A DNA stretch of 64,000 nt from CAVQJU01 sp963712905. GTDB taxonomy: Bacteria > Acidobacteriota > Vicinamibacteria > Vicinamibacterales > CAVVIG01. Below, piece by piece: positions 19,667 to 28,967 of this stretch. Each line of letters opens with the position of its first letter. Position 1 is the stretch's first letter. The notes beneath the pieces are model-generated. The model was not told the origin of the DNA. It did no database searches and saw only the letters and a program-made list of their open reading frames with translations. A program made the position numbers and the translations under genes. The DNA lies in the NCBI GenBank assembly GCA_963712905.1, contig CAVQJU010000011.1:1-64000 (forward strand), given 5' to 3'.

Positions 19667-19696
19667 GCAGGCCTTCAGGCCTGCGTTTTCTTTGAA
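19667..19696 (+). terminator. TTCA-loop hairpin with T-rich tail
   Basis: GCAGGCC-TTCA-GGCCTGC (19667-19684) is a perfect 7-bp stem followed by GTTTTCTTT. It begins right after the stop of the four-gene operon and fits an intrinsic terminator. It belongs to the GTAG-linked TTCA hairpin family. Confidence 0.7.
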
Positions 19697-19758
19697 CCAC
19701 AAAGATCACCAAGCCCACAAAGACTTCTCTTTGTGATCTTCGCGACCTTTGTGGTTCG
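19694..19758. repeat. CACAAAG-type long hairpin
   Basis: Left arm 19694-19722 (GAACCACAAAGATCACCAAG...) and right arm 19729-19757 (CTTTGTGATCTTCGCGACCT...) pair over nearly 29 bp. It lies 16 nt before the esterase start, so it would sit in the esterase leader. Confidence 0.75.
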
Positions 19759-19773
19759 TTTCGAGGATCACAT

Positions 19774-21336
19774 ATGAAGCGTCTCTCCTGGTCTCTCGTG
19801 GTGGTGACCCTCATGGCGGCACCGTCGAGCGCAGTAGCAGCCGTCACCGAGCCCGTGAAAACCGACGCGGGGCTCGTCTCTGGCGTGGCCGGCAATAATT
19901 CTGACGTGCGCGTGTTCAAGGGCATCCCCTTCGCCGCGCCGCCGGTCGGCCCGCTGCGCTGGAAGGCGCCGCAGCCCGCGGCGAAATGGGACGGCGTGCG
20001 CAAGGCCGAGGCGTTCGGCCCGCGCTGCATGCAGGGTGGTGGCGGCGGTGGACGTGGGCGCGAGGGCGCACCTCCGCCTCCGCCGACCAGCGAGGATTGC
20101 CTCTACGTCAACATCTGGACCGCAGCCGGGTCTGCCTCGGCGAAGCTGCCCGTGATGGTCTGGAGCTACGGCGGCGCGTTCACCGGCGGGGCCGGCTCGC
20201 TGCCGGGCTATGACGGCGAAGCGCTCGCGAAAAAAGGCGTCGTTTTCGTCACCTACAACTACCGCCTCGGACCGTTCGGGTTCTACGCCCATCCGGAGCT
20301 GACGAAGGAGTCCGGGCGCAACGCGTCAGGCAACTACGGCGTCATGGACCTGGCCGCCGCGCTCAAGTGGGTACAGACGAACATCGCGGCGTTCGGCGGG
20401 GATCCTGGACGCGTGACGCTGGTGGGCGAGTCCGCCGGCGCGGCGCTCGAGTCCGTGCTGGCCGGCTCGAAGGAAGGCCGCGGGCTTTATCACCGCGTCA
20501 TCGCGCAGAGCGCGTCGTGGTCGGGCGTGCGGATGGAGAAGATGATGACGCTGGCCGAGGCGGAGCAGGCTGGCAAGGACGCCGCCGCGAAGATCGGCGC
20601 CGCCACGCTCGCCGACCTGCGCGCCAAACCGGCGGACGAGATCATGAAGATGCCGGGCGGCCGTCCGATCGTGGACGGCTGGTACGTGACCGAGGATCTG
20701 TCGACCACGTATGCGAAGGGCCGGCAGGCGGACCTCGACGTGCTGGTCGGGTCGAACGAGAACGAGGCCGGCTTCGCGTTCTTCGGCGTGCCGAAGGGAA
20801 CCGCCGCGGAATTCACGGCGCAGATCAAGGATCGTTTCGCCGATCGCTCCGCCGAGTTCCTCAAGATCTATCCGGCGGGCTCCGACGCCGAGTCGAACAC
20901 CGCGCAGGTGAAGAGCTTCAACGACGAGGTGGCGTGGAACATGCGGTCGTGGGCGCAGTCGCAGTCGAGGCAGAAGAAAGGGAAGGCCTACCTGTACTAC
21001 TTCACGAAAGTACCGCCGGCGAACGGCAACCAGCCGAGTCGCGGCGCCATTCACACGGCGGAAATCCCGTACGCGCTCGGCAACGGACCGCGCACCTGGA
21101 CCGACGGCGATCGTGCGCTGTCCGAGACGATGACGTCGTACTGGGTGAACTTCGCGGCAAGCGGCAGCCCGAACGGCAAGGGTCTGCCCGTGTGGCCGGA
21201 GTTCAAGGGCGCGAACGGCAAGTCGATGATTCTTGGCGACAAGGTCGAAGCCGGCGAACCGCTCGATGCCCAGCGGATCGCCCTCTACGACTTCGCCTTC
21301 GGTCGCATGATGTCTCCGCGCACGTCGGGAAACTGA
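19774..21336 (+). CDS. exported type-B carboxylesterase
   Basis: 520 residues. Signal peptide (SLVVVTLMAAPSSAVA), FKGIPFAAPPVGPLRWKAPQ, EDCLYVNIW (type-B signature) and the oxyanion loop WSYGGAFTGG. The nucleophile elbow GESAG has Ser220; the acid is probably in SNENEAGFAF and the histidine in SRGAIHTAEIPYALGN. A low-complexity insert at 88-104 (poly-Gly, Arg, poly-Pro) is unusual near the disulphide loop. It hydrolyses ester bonds in the periplasm or outside; the substrate is unknown. It has its own leader after a terminator and a long hairpin. Confidence 0.9.
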   Translation: MKRLSWSLVVVTLMAAPSSAVAAVTEPVKTDAGLVSGVAGNNSDVRVFKGIPFAAPPVGPLRWKAPQPAAKWDGVRKAEAFGPRCMQGGGGGGRGREGAPPPPPTSEDCLYVNIWTAAGSASAKLPVMVWSYGGAFTGGAGSLPGYDGEALAKKGVVFVTYNYRLGPFGFYAHPELTKESGRNASGNYGVMDLAAALKWVQTNIAAFGGDPGRVTLVGESAGAALESVLAGSKEGRGLYHRVIAQSASWSGVRMEKMMTLAEAEQAGKDAAAKIGAATLADLRAKPADEIMKMPGGRPIVDGWYVTEDLSTTYAKGRQADLDVLVGSNENEAGFAFFGVPKGTAAEFTAQIKDRFADRSAEFLKIYPAGSDAESNTAQVKSFNDEVAWNMRSWAQSQSRQKKGKAYLYYFTKVPPANGNQPSRGAIHTAEIPYALGNGPRTWTDGDRALSETMTSYWVNFAASGSPNGKGLPVWPEFKGANGKSMILGDKVEAGEPLDAQRIALYDFAFGRMMSPRTSGN

Positions 21337-21339
21337 CGT

Positions 21340-21411
21340 ACGTAGCCACCGAGGCACAGAGAGCACAGAGGATCTATTTTCTCCGTGTCCTCGGTGCCTC
21401 TGTGGCTTCGT
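21340..21411. repeat. CACAGAG-type long hairpin
   Basis: Left arm 21340-21370 (ACGTAGCCACCGAGGCACAG...) and right arm 21381-21411 (CTCCGTGTCCTCGGTGCCTC...). It lies between the convergent esterase and SDR genes and could act as a bidirectional terminator. The arms are almost identical to the copy at 48261-48334. Confidence 0.85.
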
Positions 21412-21420
21412 TCGTCGTTG

Positions 21421-22203
21421 TTATGCGGTCATCCCGCCGTCCACCGCCAACACCTGGCCGGTGACGTAAGACGAAGCGGCTGAGGCGAGGAACACTGCCA
21501 CGCCGCTCAACTCGCCCGGCTTCCCGATTCGCCCCATGGGCGTCGTCTTTTCGATCCTGGCCTGCGTCTTCTCGAGCAGTGAGTGCGAAAGGCGCGTGTC
21601 GAAGAAGCCGGGCGCGATCGCGTTGACGCGGATGCCGTGCGGCGCCCATTTGACCGCCAGATCCTTCGTCAGCGCGACGATGGCGCCCTTGCTGGCGGAG
21701 TAGCCGACCGCGTCGAGCACATCGGCCGTCAGGCCGCCGAGGCCGGCGACGGATGCGATGTTGATGATGGAGCCGCCGCGGCCGGCGCGCTGCATCTCGC
21801 GGCCGGCCGCCTGGGACGTCAGAAAACATCCGGTCGCGTTGGTCTCCATCACCTGCCGCCACTTCTCGACCGGCATCGTCTCGATCGGCTCGCCCCAGCT
21901 GATGCCGGCGTTGTTCACGAGCACGTCGAGACGGTCAAACGCGCCGAGCGTAGCCTTCACCGTCGCCTCCACCTGAGCGGGGTTCGACACGTCACAGACG
22001 GACGTGGCGCAACTGATTCCGCGCTTGCGAAGCTCCGCTTCAGCGGTCGTCAGCCACTGTTCGCGGCGCGCCGTGATCATCACGGCTGCGCCCGCCTCGC
22101 CCAGCCCGATTGCCATGTCGAGGCCCAAGCCTCGCGACCCGCCCGTGACGAGCGCGACGCGACCCGTCAGATCGAAAAGATCCTTCACGCTCATGGGCGA
22201 CAT
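21421..22203 (-). CDS. short-chain dehydrogenase/reductase (FabG-like)
   Basis: 260 residues, no signal peptide. NAD(P)-binding TGGSRGLG (20-27), NNAG (97-100), catalytic Ser151 with Tyr168-x3-Lys172 (GYSASKG), and PGFFDT. The C-terminal VTGQVLAVDGGMTA is the classical SDR end. ITARREQW after strand 2 suggests NADP preference (Arg-rich). Gluconate 5-dehydrogenase and 3-oxoacyl-ACP reductase relatives look alike, so the substrate is open. Confidence 0.9.
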   Translation of the reverse strand: MSPMSVKDLFDLTGRVALVTGGSRGLGLDMAIGLGEAGAAVMITARREQWLTTAEAELRKRGISCATSVCDVSNPAQVEATVKATLGAFDRLDVLVNNAGISWGEPIETMPVEKWRQVMETNATGCFLTSQAAGREMQRAGRGGSIINIASVAGLGGLTADVLDAVGYSASKGAIVALTKDLAVKWAPHGIRVNAIAPGFFDTRLSHSLLEKTQARIEKTTPMGRIGKPGELSGVAVFLASAASSYVTGQVLAVDGGMTA

Positions 22204-22231
22204 CCTACCTGAGTCGAACGCCTGCTCATCC

Positions 22232-22490
22232 CGAAGACACGAAGGTCACGAAGGCTCACGAAGATGGAATTGGCCACGGAGTCACAGAGTCACTGAGGAT
22301 TCGACGCGGCCGGCCTGCGGAGCAGGCGCGGGTTGCGGTCGGAACAGGGCGAATTCGAGCGAGGCTGTCCGATGTGTTCGCTCGAATTCGCCCTGTTCCG
22401 GCCGTAACCGCCGCTGCGCGGCGCCGCGTCGAATCGTTTCCTCGGTGGTTTTCCTCTGTGGCTCTGTGCCTCTGTGGCCCCGTTCGTGGT
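22232..22490. repeat. nested composite inverted-repeat element in a 351-nt gene-free gap
   Basis: Layers: CACGAAG repeats (22232-22263); outer CACAGAG arms (22272-22298 with 22440-22478); middle GATTCGACGCGGC arms (22298 onward with 22416-22436); inner perfect 21-bp inverted repeat at 22342-22362 and 22378-22398, arms GAACAGGGCGAATTCGAGCG-A. It separates the divergent SDR and 2Fe-2S genes. The middle module matches the element at 6540-6755; the core differs. Confidence 0.8.
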
Positions 22491-22554
22491 TGCGATCGCG
22501 CCGGCTCTGCGGTACATTCTCCTGGGATCCCCCCTGGTTTCTGAGGAGACGGCC

Positions 22555-23010
22555 ATGATTTCCCTGACCGTAAACGGCAAACGCCACGACGTCGATGTCC
22601 CGTCGGACATGCCCCTGCTGTGGGTCATCCGCGACACCATCGGCCTGACCGGCACCAAGTTCGGCTGCGGCCTGTCGCAGTGCGGCGCCTGCACCGTGCA
22701 CCTCGACGGCAACGCCATCCGGTCCTGCACCACGCCGGTGTCGCTCGCGGCCGGCAAGAAGGTCACGACGATCGAAGGGCTGTCGCCCACCTCCAGCCAC
22801 GCGCTGCAGGTCGCATGGGTGGCCGAGCAGGTGCCGCAGTGCGGCTACTGCCAGTCGGGCCAGCTGATGACGGCGTCCGCGCTCCTGGCGAAGACGCCGA
22901 AGCCGTCCGACGCGGAAATCGACGCCGCCATGAACGGCAACATCTGCCGCTGCGGCACCTATCAACGCATCCACCGCGCCATCAAGCGCGCGGCCGGCGT
23001 GCAGGCATAA
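22555..23010 (+). CDS. 2Fe-2S subunit of xanthine-oxidase-family hydroxylase (IorA-like)
   Basis: 151 residues. The plant-type 2Fe-2S cluster uses Cys38, Cys43, Cys46 and Cys58 (GCGLSQCGACTVHL). The second cluster uses Cys96, Cys99, Cys131 and Cys133 (QCGYCQSGQ, CRCGTYQRIHRAI). This matches isoquinoline 1-oxidoreductase alpha-type small subunits. The start follows CTGAGGAGACGGCC. It passes electrons from the molybdenum subunit encoded 12 nt downstream; no cytochrome gene is adjacent here, unlike the 45 kb locus. Confidence 0.9.
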   Translation: MISLTVNGKRHDVDVPSDMPLLWVIRDTIGLTGTKFGCGLSQCGACTVHLDGNAIRSCTTPVSLAAGKKVTTIEGLSPTSSHALQVAWVAEQVPQCGYCQSGQLMTASALLAKTPKPSDAEIDAAMNGNICRCGTYQRIHRAIKRAAGVQA

Positions 23011-23022
23011 GGGAGGAGAGTC

Positions 23023-25177
23023 ATGAACCTCAATAGACGCACCTTCCTGAAGACCTCGGCCGCCGCGGGCGGCGGCCTGATGATTGGCGGCTACCTGCCG
23101 GTCGCGTTCGGCCCGAATGGGGGCGCGCTCGACGCCGCCGGGTCGTTCGAGCCGAATATCTGGCTCAAAGTGAACAGCGACGACACCGTCCGCATCATGC
23201 TCACCCAGCTCGAAATGGGCCAGGGCGTGATGACCTCCATGCCCATGCTCGTCGCCGAAGAGCTCGACATGGACTGGGCGAAGATCAAAACCGAGTGGAC
23301 GCCGGCCGACGCCAAGTACGGCAACCCGAACTTCGGCGGCCAGCAGCTCACCGCCGGCAGCAACAGCGTCCGCGGCATGTGGAAGATCCTCCGCACCGCC
23401 GGCGCGACGGCGCGCGCGATGCTCGTCACCGCCGCCGCGCAGACGTGGAGCGTCCCGGCGAACACGCTGACGACCGAGAAGGGCGAGGTCGTCCACAAGG
23501 CCAGCGGCCGGCGCCTCAAGTACGGCGCGCTCGTGGACAAGGCCGCGGCCCTGCCCGTGCCCAAGGAAGTGACGCTGAAGGAGCCGAAGAACTTCACGCT
23601 GATGGGCAAGTCGCTCCCGCGCCTCGATATCCCCGAGAAGGTCAACGGCTCGGCGGTGTTCGGCATGGACGTCAAGCTGCCCGGACTGCTCACGGCTCGC
23701 GTGGTTCGCTGCCCGGTGTTCGGCGGCAAGGTCGCCAGCTTCAACGCCGACAAGGCGAAGGCCGTTCCCGGCGTCAAGCACGTCGTTCAGATCAGCAACG
23801 GCGTCGCCGTCGTCGCCGACAACTACTGGACTGCCAGCAAGGGGGCGCAGGCGCTCGAGATCAAGTGGGACGAAGGCAAGCTCGCGACGCTGAACAGCGC
23901 CGACATCCTCAAGAAGTACGCCGAGCTCGCGAAGCAGCCGGGCAAGATCGCGCGCAATCAGGGCAATGCGGACACCGCGTACTCGCAGCTCGCCGAAGAA
24001 GTTCGAGCGCGTCTTCGAAGCGCCGTTCCTCGCGCACGCGACCATGGAGCCGATGAACTGCACGGCGGACGTGAAAGCGGCCGGCTGCGACGTCTACGTG
24101 CCGACGCAGGGACAGACGGCCTCGCACAACGCCGCGATTGCCGCGTCGGGCCTGCCGGCCGACAAGGTCAAGATTCACACGACGTATCTCGGCGGCGGAT
24201 TCGGGCGCCGCGGCGAAGCCGACTTCGTCGCCGAGGCCGTTGAAACGTCGAAGGCGGTCGGCGCGCCGGTGAAGGTCGTCTGGTCGCGCGAAGACGACAT
24301 GCAGCACGACTTCTACCGGCCGATCAGCTACGCCCGCATGTCGGGCGCGGTTGACGCGGCGGGCAAACCGACGGTCTTCACGCAGCACCTCGTCCAGCAG
24401 TCGCTGATGAAGCGGCTCGGATCGCTGCCGCCGAACGGCGTCGATTTCATCTCGATGGACGGCTGCGCGACGCTGCCCTACGACATCGCCAACATCAAGA
24501 TCGAGTACACCGAGCAGGATCCGGGCATTCCGTTCGGGTTCTGGCGCTCGGTCGGCGCGTCGTTCCAGGGCTTCGCCGTCGAGGCGTTCATCGACGAGCT
24601 CGCGACGACGGCGGGGAAGGATCCCTACGAGTTCCGCCGCGACCTGCTGGGCAAGGCGCCGCGTCATCTGGCCGCACTCAACCTCGCGGCCGAGAAAGCC
24701 GGCTGGGGCAAGCCGCTGCCTCAGGGCCGCGCGCGCGGCATCGCCGTGATGGAGGCCTTCGGCAGCATCCTCGCGCAGGTCACCGAGGTGTCGGTGGATG
24801 CGAAGGGCGCCGTGAAAGTTCATCGCGTCGTCTGCTCGGTGGATACCGGCTGGGTGATCAATCCAGACACCATCGTCCAGCAGATGGAGGGCGGGATCAT
24901 CTACGGGCTCACGGCCGCGCTCAAGGGCGAGATCACGATCCAGAACGGCCGCGTGACGCAACGCCACTTCAACGACTACCAGATGGTCCGGCACTCGGAG
25001 ATGCCGCGCATCGAGGTCCACATCGTGCCGAGCACGGCGGAGCCAGGCGGCATCGGCGAGCCGAGCACGGCGCTGGCCGCGGGCTCGCTCGTGAACGCGA
25101 TCTACGCCGCGACCGGCAAGCGCATCTACCGTCTGCCGATCAAGCCGGAGACGCTTGCGCCGAAAGCCACCGCGTAG
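23023..25177 (+). CDS. molybdopterin subunit of hydroxylase (IorB-like), Tat-exported, one frameshift
   Basis: Begins with a Tat signal (NLNRRTFLKTSAAAGGGLMI). Typical blocks: IMLTQLEMGQGVMTSMPMLV, NSVRGMWKILRTAGATARAM and RLDIPEKVNGSAVFGMDVK, then in the second frame FEAPFLAHATMEPMNCTA, TTYLGGGFGRRGEADFVAEA, GFWRSVGASFQGFAVEAFID and GIGEPSTALAAGSLVNAIYA. The frame breaks near 23988-24003 (1 nt) between AYSQLAEE and KKFERVFEAPF; joined length is about 717 residues, normal for the family. It hydroxylates N-heterocycles or oxidises aldehydes using Mo-pterin. GEP near the C-terminus holds the expected catalytic Glu. Paralogue: 45987-48266. Confidence 0.88.
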
Positions 25178-25185
25178 AAGCCGTA

Positions 25186-25207
25186 GCGTCCGGCTTCAGC
25201 CGGACGC
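25186..25207. repeat. TTCA-loop hairpin (GTAG-GCGTCCGGC type)
   Basis: GCGTCCGGC-TTCA-GCCGGACGC, a perfect 9-bp stem preceded by GTA, 8 nt after the hydroxylase stop. Identical stem core at 51579-51598. Confidence 0.85.
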
Positions 25208-25218
25208 GCGACGAGAGA

Positions 25219-25452
25219 ATGGCGCTCGCGGGATTCGTCGTCTGGCTCACGCTGCTGGCTGCGGCGGGGATTTGTGTTCCGACGCGTCCCCGTGCGTCAG
25301 GCGCGTTGTTCATCCTGCTGGGTGTCTGGTCTTCCGTCCTGAGGCTCTCGGCCGGGAGCGGTGCGCGGCCCGTTCCGTGGCTCGCGGCGCTCGCCTTGGG
25401 CGTGTTCTGGATCGCGCTCGGAACGCGTTACCTCCTGAGGAAGCCCGCATGA
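25219..25452 (+). CDS. small membrane protein, unknown function
   Basis: 77 residues with three probable transmembrane helices (ALAGFVVWLTLLAAAGICV, ALFILLGVWSSVLRLSA, WLAALALGVFWIALGTRYLL). It is translationally coupled to the next gene by an ATGA overlap. No family recognised. Confidence 0.65.
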   Translation: MALAGFVVWLTLLAAAGICVPTRPRASGALFILLGVWSSVLRLSAGSGARPVPWLAALALGVFWIALGTRYLLRKPA

Positions 25453-25937
25453 CGAGGATGTCGACCATGACGAGGCCGGTCGTTTTCGGTCTCGTCCTGG
25501 GCACCTTGCTTGGCGGCTGGATCCTCGTCAGCACCGTGATTGCGCCGCTGGCCGAGGACACGCCCGTGATTGTCGGCACGATGTTCGGCGTCGTGTTCCT
25601 CGCGCTGGCCGTCCCGGGATTTGCCGCCCGGCGGCGCGGCGGGCACTTCGTCGACGCCCTCGAGGCGGGCGCCATCGCGGGGACGATCACCTTCGCCCTG
25701 TTTCTCCTGTTCGGCATCCTCCGCGTGAACCTGTTCCTCGACATCATCCGCAACAGATCCGACTGGGAGAACCTGGTCGCGGACTACGCGCGCAGCGATT
25801 TCCAGAGCCTGCGCGGGTACGCCAACTACGTTTACGCCAAAGGGATTGTCTTCTTCCCCATCGTTGGTGTCGTCGCCGGAGCGATCAGCGGGTCGGTCGG
25901 CGGCCTGCTCGCCAGCGTCGTTCGACCGTCATCCTGA
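25449..25937 (+). CDS. membrane protein, unknown function
   Basis: 162 residues, four probable helices (VFGLVLGTLLGGWILVST, VIVGTMFGVVFLALAVPGFA, ALEAGAIAGTITFALFLLFG, GIVFFPIVGVVAGAISGSVG). The sequence between helices 3 and 4 is soluble and charged. The start overlaps the previous stop. The end overlaps the convergent APC gene by 9 nt. Function unknown. Confidence 0.7.
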   Translation: MTRMSTMTRPVVFGLVLGTLLGGWILVSTVIAPLAEDTPVIVGTMFGVVFLALAVPGFAARRRGGHFVDALEAGAIAGTITFALFLLFGILRVNLFLDIIRNRSDWENLVADYARSDFQSLRGYANYVYAKGIVFFPIVGVVAGAISGSVGGLLASVVRPSS

Positions 25938-27242
25938 AACGGTCGCGATCGCAATCGCCGGGACCTTTCGCCGGCGCTCCTGTATCGAATAGACGGCGCC
26001 CGACACAGCGACCAGCACCCCGGCCGCGGTCAGTTCCGTCCATGGCAGCGTGGACAACATCCAGAGAATGATTCCCGACGCCGCCAGCGGCACGAAGGCG
26101 CCGCCGGGCGCGAGAAACGGGGCACCGAACGCGGCGATATTCCTGGCGCGAAGCCGAAACAGCCCGAGACAGCAAATCAAGTACAGGAGCAGCGTCCCCG
26201 ACGTGGCGACGATGATGAGCTGGCGGAAGGATCCCGACCAGGCGACGAGCGCGCATGTTGCGGCATACGTTCCGACGGCAACGGCTGGTGTCTTGAAGCG
26301 CGGATGCACCGCGGCGAGCACGCCCGGCAATTGACGGCGCTCGGCAAGCGCATACAGATTCCGCGGAGAGCCCAGCATGTCGGCGGAGAGAAACCCGGCC
26401 GCCGACAGGGCCGTCGTCGCGAGAAGCAGCCGTGTTCCCCACGGGCCGAAGACGGCCGTCGCGGTCGCCACCAGCGGCGCTGCTGAGCCCGGGAGCTCCG
26501 CGCCGATCACGCCCTGTGCCACGAGCTGGAGGCCGATGTAGAGAGTCGCCACCAGCGTCAGCGTCAGCAGGATGGTGCGCGGTACCGTCCGCGCCGGGTC
26601 CGCCACTTCGCCGCTCGTGTTCAGGGCGCCCTCAACCCCCATGAATGCGAAAAAGAGCAGCACCGCGGCCCGGCCAATCGTCGACGCGGCCGGCGCGCCC
26701 GTCCAGTGCAGGTTCGCCGGCTGGACGGCGAACAGGCCCGCGGCGACGAGCAGCACGAGCGGCGCGATCTTGATGACGGCGAGCGCGACCGACAACCGCA
26801 CGCCCGAACGCGCCCCGCGGATGTTGACGACGGCGAGCAGCGCGTAAATCGCCGCGAGAAAGACGCCGCGCAACGCGCCTCCGCCAGGGACAGCTGTTGT
26901 GATGGTGTCGACCAGCAGGTTCGCGACAGCCGCGTTGGGGACAACCGAGTTGGCGACCCACAGGAGCGTGCCGGCGATGCCGCCCACGACAGGACCGAAC
27001 GACTCGGTCGCGTAGCCGTAGAGTCCGCCCGGGCTCGCGACACGGCTTCCGACTTCCGCGAAGCAGAGCCCGACCAGCCCGACGAGCACGGCGCAGACCA
27101 GATAGGCGAGCACGGCCGCGGGCCCGAGCATTGCGGCGGCAATGCCGGGCAGTCCGAAGATGCCTGATCCGACAATGCAGTTGGCGGCGGAACAGCTCAG
27201 GCCACCAACGCCGATAACGCGCTCGAGCGGTGCGCGCGTCAA
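25929..27242 (-). CDS. APC-superfamily amino acid permease
   Basis: 437 residues, about 12 transmembrane helices. Substrate-site-like IVGSGIFGLPGIAAAMLGPA in helix 1, LCFAEVGSRVASPGGLYGYA around helices 2-3, and FFAFMGVEGALNTSGEVADP in helix 6, typical of APC amino acid transporters. The TTG start overlaps the stop of the upstream amidohydrolase (TTGA), so the pair is coupled. It may import products of the exported hydrolase, an inference from co-transcription only. Confidence 0.88.
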   Translation of the reverse strand: MTRAPLERVIGVGGLSCSAANCIVGSGIFGLPGIAAAMLGPAAVLAYLVCAVLVGLVGLCFAEVGSRVASPGGLYGYATESFGPVVGGIAGTLLWVANSVVPNAAVANLLVDTITTAVPGGGALRGVFLAAIYALLAVVNIRGARSGVRLSVALAVIKIAPLVLLVAAGLFAVQPANLHWTGAPAASTIGRAAVLLFFAFMGVEGALNTSGEVADPARTVPRTILLTLTLVATLYIGLQLVAQGVIGAELPGSAAPLVATATAVFGPWGTRLLLATTALSAAGFLSADMLGSPRNLYALAERRQLPGVLAAVHPRFKTPAVAVGTYAATCALVAWSGSFRQLIIVATSGTLLLYLICCLGLFRLRARNIAAFGAPFLAPGGAFVPLAASGIILWMLSTLPWTELTAAGVLVAVSGAVYSIQERRRKVPAIAIATVSG

Positions 27243-28909
27243 CGTCCCCGGGGTGCCCCGGGCGCCCCGGTCGATTCATCCAGAACGACTCGCCCGTCGA
27301 CGACGGTCAGCACGGATTTCAGCTTCTTGATGGCTTCGTCCGGCACTTTCGCGGGATCGAGGTAATCTCCGCTGAGAACGACGACGTCGCCAAGCTTGCC
27401 CGCTTCAATCGTGCCGAGCTTGTTCTCTTCTTTGAGGAACCAGCCGTTCTCCGCCGTGTACAGGCGGAGCGCTTCGGTCCGCGTGAGGAGCTGCCCGGGG
27501 TTGACCAGGACGCCGGATGAATTCTTCCCCGTCACCATGTAGTAAATCATCAGCCACGGATCGAGCGTCGAGATCTGCGCCGAGTCCGAGCCGGCGCCGA
27601 CGTGGATGCCGCTGTCGACGATGGTGCGCAGCGGGGGGCCTGCGCCCGGACCGCCGGCGAGGTAGCCGAACGGGTGCACGGCGATGCCTGCGCCGATCGC
27701 CTTGAACCGGTTGATCGTCGGCAGATCGATGCGAGGCACGTGCGCCACGGACCAGCGCAGCGGCGCGATCGGCGTCGTCTTGTTGACGGCTTCGAACGTG
27801 TCCGCTGCCAGCTTGTCTTCGGCCGGCGAGAGGGTGTGCTGCTGGAACGCCCAGCCCTGTTTGGCGATCAGCTGGAGCGCCGTTTCGTAGTTGGTGGGCG
27901 GCGCGTTGCCGAAAAGCGGCCAGCTGCTGGCGAACTCGCCGACTCCCGAGACTCGCAGCATGTCGTCACCGAAGTCGCGGAGGCTGTTCAGCAGCCGCTG
28001 CTTCAGCATCGGCACGTCGGGCCGCGTGTCCATCGTCAGGAAGTAGAGGCGCACTCGCACGGACATCTTGTCCTGGCGGTGCAGCGACACCAGTGCGTCG
28101 TACATCCTGAACGGGTCGGCGCTCGCGAGCGTGTCCGCGGCGAACGACTCCTGGATGTCCGGCAGCCCGGGGATGACGAACGCGCCCATGTCCACGTTCG
28201 TGGTGACCCCGACACTGGCTGAGTACGCCAGCGCGTCCAGCGTGCCCCGCGTCTGATCGGCGAACGTCTGGGCGGCGCGCAGCGCGTCGAGCGCGGCGAT
28301 GGACGGCGCGTTGATGGCGATGGCGCCGGCGTCGCTGACGGCGATGCCCTTGCCGGCAAAGAATGCCTTCCCCGGCGTGTTCACCGCCGCAGGGCCTGTG
28401 AACGACTGATACACGATGACCGGGTGGCTCGCATCGGCGGCGTCCAGTTCCTGCAGCGTCGGCAGCCGCTTCTCGACGAACTGCGCGGAATTCCAACCGC
28501 CCATCGCCGTGATGAACCCGCCCGCGGGCACCGTCCTGGCTCTGGCCTTGATCAACGACTGCACGTCGGGAATCGACGCGGCGGTCTCGAGCCGCGTGTC
28601 GTACCCCGGCCGGAGGCCGAGCAGCACGATGTGATTGTGGTTGTCGACGAGGCCGGGAACCGCGGTGCGGCCCTTCAGGTCGACGACCCTGGTGCACGGG
28701 CTCAGGCGTCCGCTGCTCTTGCCGACGCCGGTGATGACCCCGTCCTGGATCGTTACCTCGGAGACGATGGAGTTTTTCGCATCCATCGTCGCGATCTTGC
28801 CGTTGACGAGCCTGATGTCCCTCGCGCCCGCACAGTTCGGGGCCGCCGGCGTCTGCGCGGCGGCCGAAGTGGCGACGAACGTGGCGAGAGCGAACACGAA
28901 TAGTTTCAT
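27239..28909 (-). CDS. exported YtcJ-like amidohydrolase
   Basis: 556 residues. Signal peptide (LFVFALATFVATSAAAQ), then IVNGKI-type N-terminal strand (RDIRLVNGKIATMDAKNSIV), metal motif VPGLVDNHNHIVLLG, WSVAHVPRIDLPTINRFKAI, HPFGYLAGGPGAGPPLRTIV and GAGSDSAQISTLDPWLMIYY with the distal Asp. The C-terminal LGTIEAGKLGDVVVLSGDY is the usual composite beta domain. It hydrolyses amide or ester-like bonds with metal. It overlaps the permease gene downstream. Confidence 0.9.
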   Translation of the reverse strand: MKLFVFALATFVATSAAAQTPAAPNCAGARDIRLVNGKIATMDAKNSIVSEVTIQDGVITGVGKSSGRLSPCTRVVDLKGRTAVPGLVDNHNHIVLLGLRPGYDTRLETAASIPDVQSLIKARARTVPAGGFITAMGGWNSAQFVEKRLPTLQELDAADASHPVIVYQSFTGPAAVNTPGKAFFAGKGIAVSDAGAIAINAPSIAALDALRAAQTFADQTRGTLDALAYSASVGVTTNVDMGAFVIPGLPDIQESFAADTLASADPFRMYDALVSLHRQDKMSVRVRLYFLTMDTRPDVPMLKQRLLNSLRDFGDDMLRVSGVGEFASSWPLFGNAPPTNYETALQLIAKQGWAFQQHTLSPAEDKLAADTFEAVNKTTPIAPLRWSVAHVPRIDLPTINRFKAIGAGIAVHPFGYLAGGPGAGPPLRTIVDSGIHVGAGSDSAQISTLDPWLMIYYMVTGKNSSGVLVNPGQLLTRTEALRLYTAENGWFLKEENKLGTIEAGKLGDVVVLSGDYLDPAKVPDEAIKKLKSVLTVVDGRVVLDESTGAPGAPRGR

Positions 28910-28924
28910 GGGTGTCCTTCGTAG

Positions 28925-28944
28925 CGTCCGCCTTCAGGCGGACG
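28925..28944. repeat. TTCA-loop hairpin
   Basis: CGTCCGCC-TTCA-GGCGGACG preceded by GTAG, between the SGNH gene stop and the amidohydrolase start on the - strand. Confidence 0.85.
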
Positions 28945-28967
28945 TGCAGGAAAGGCCGGCCGCCGCG

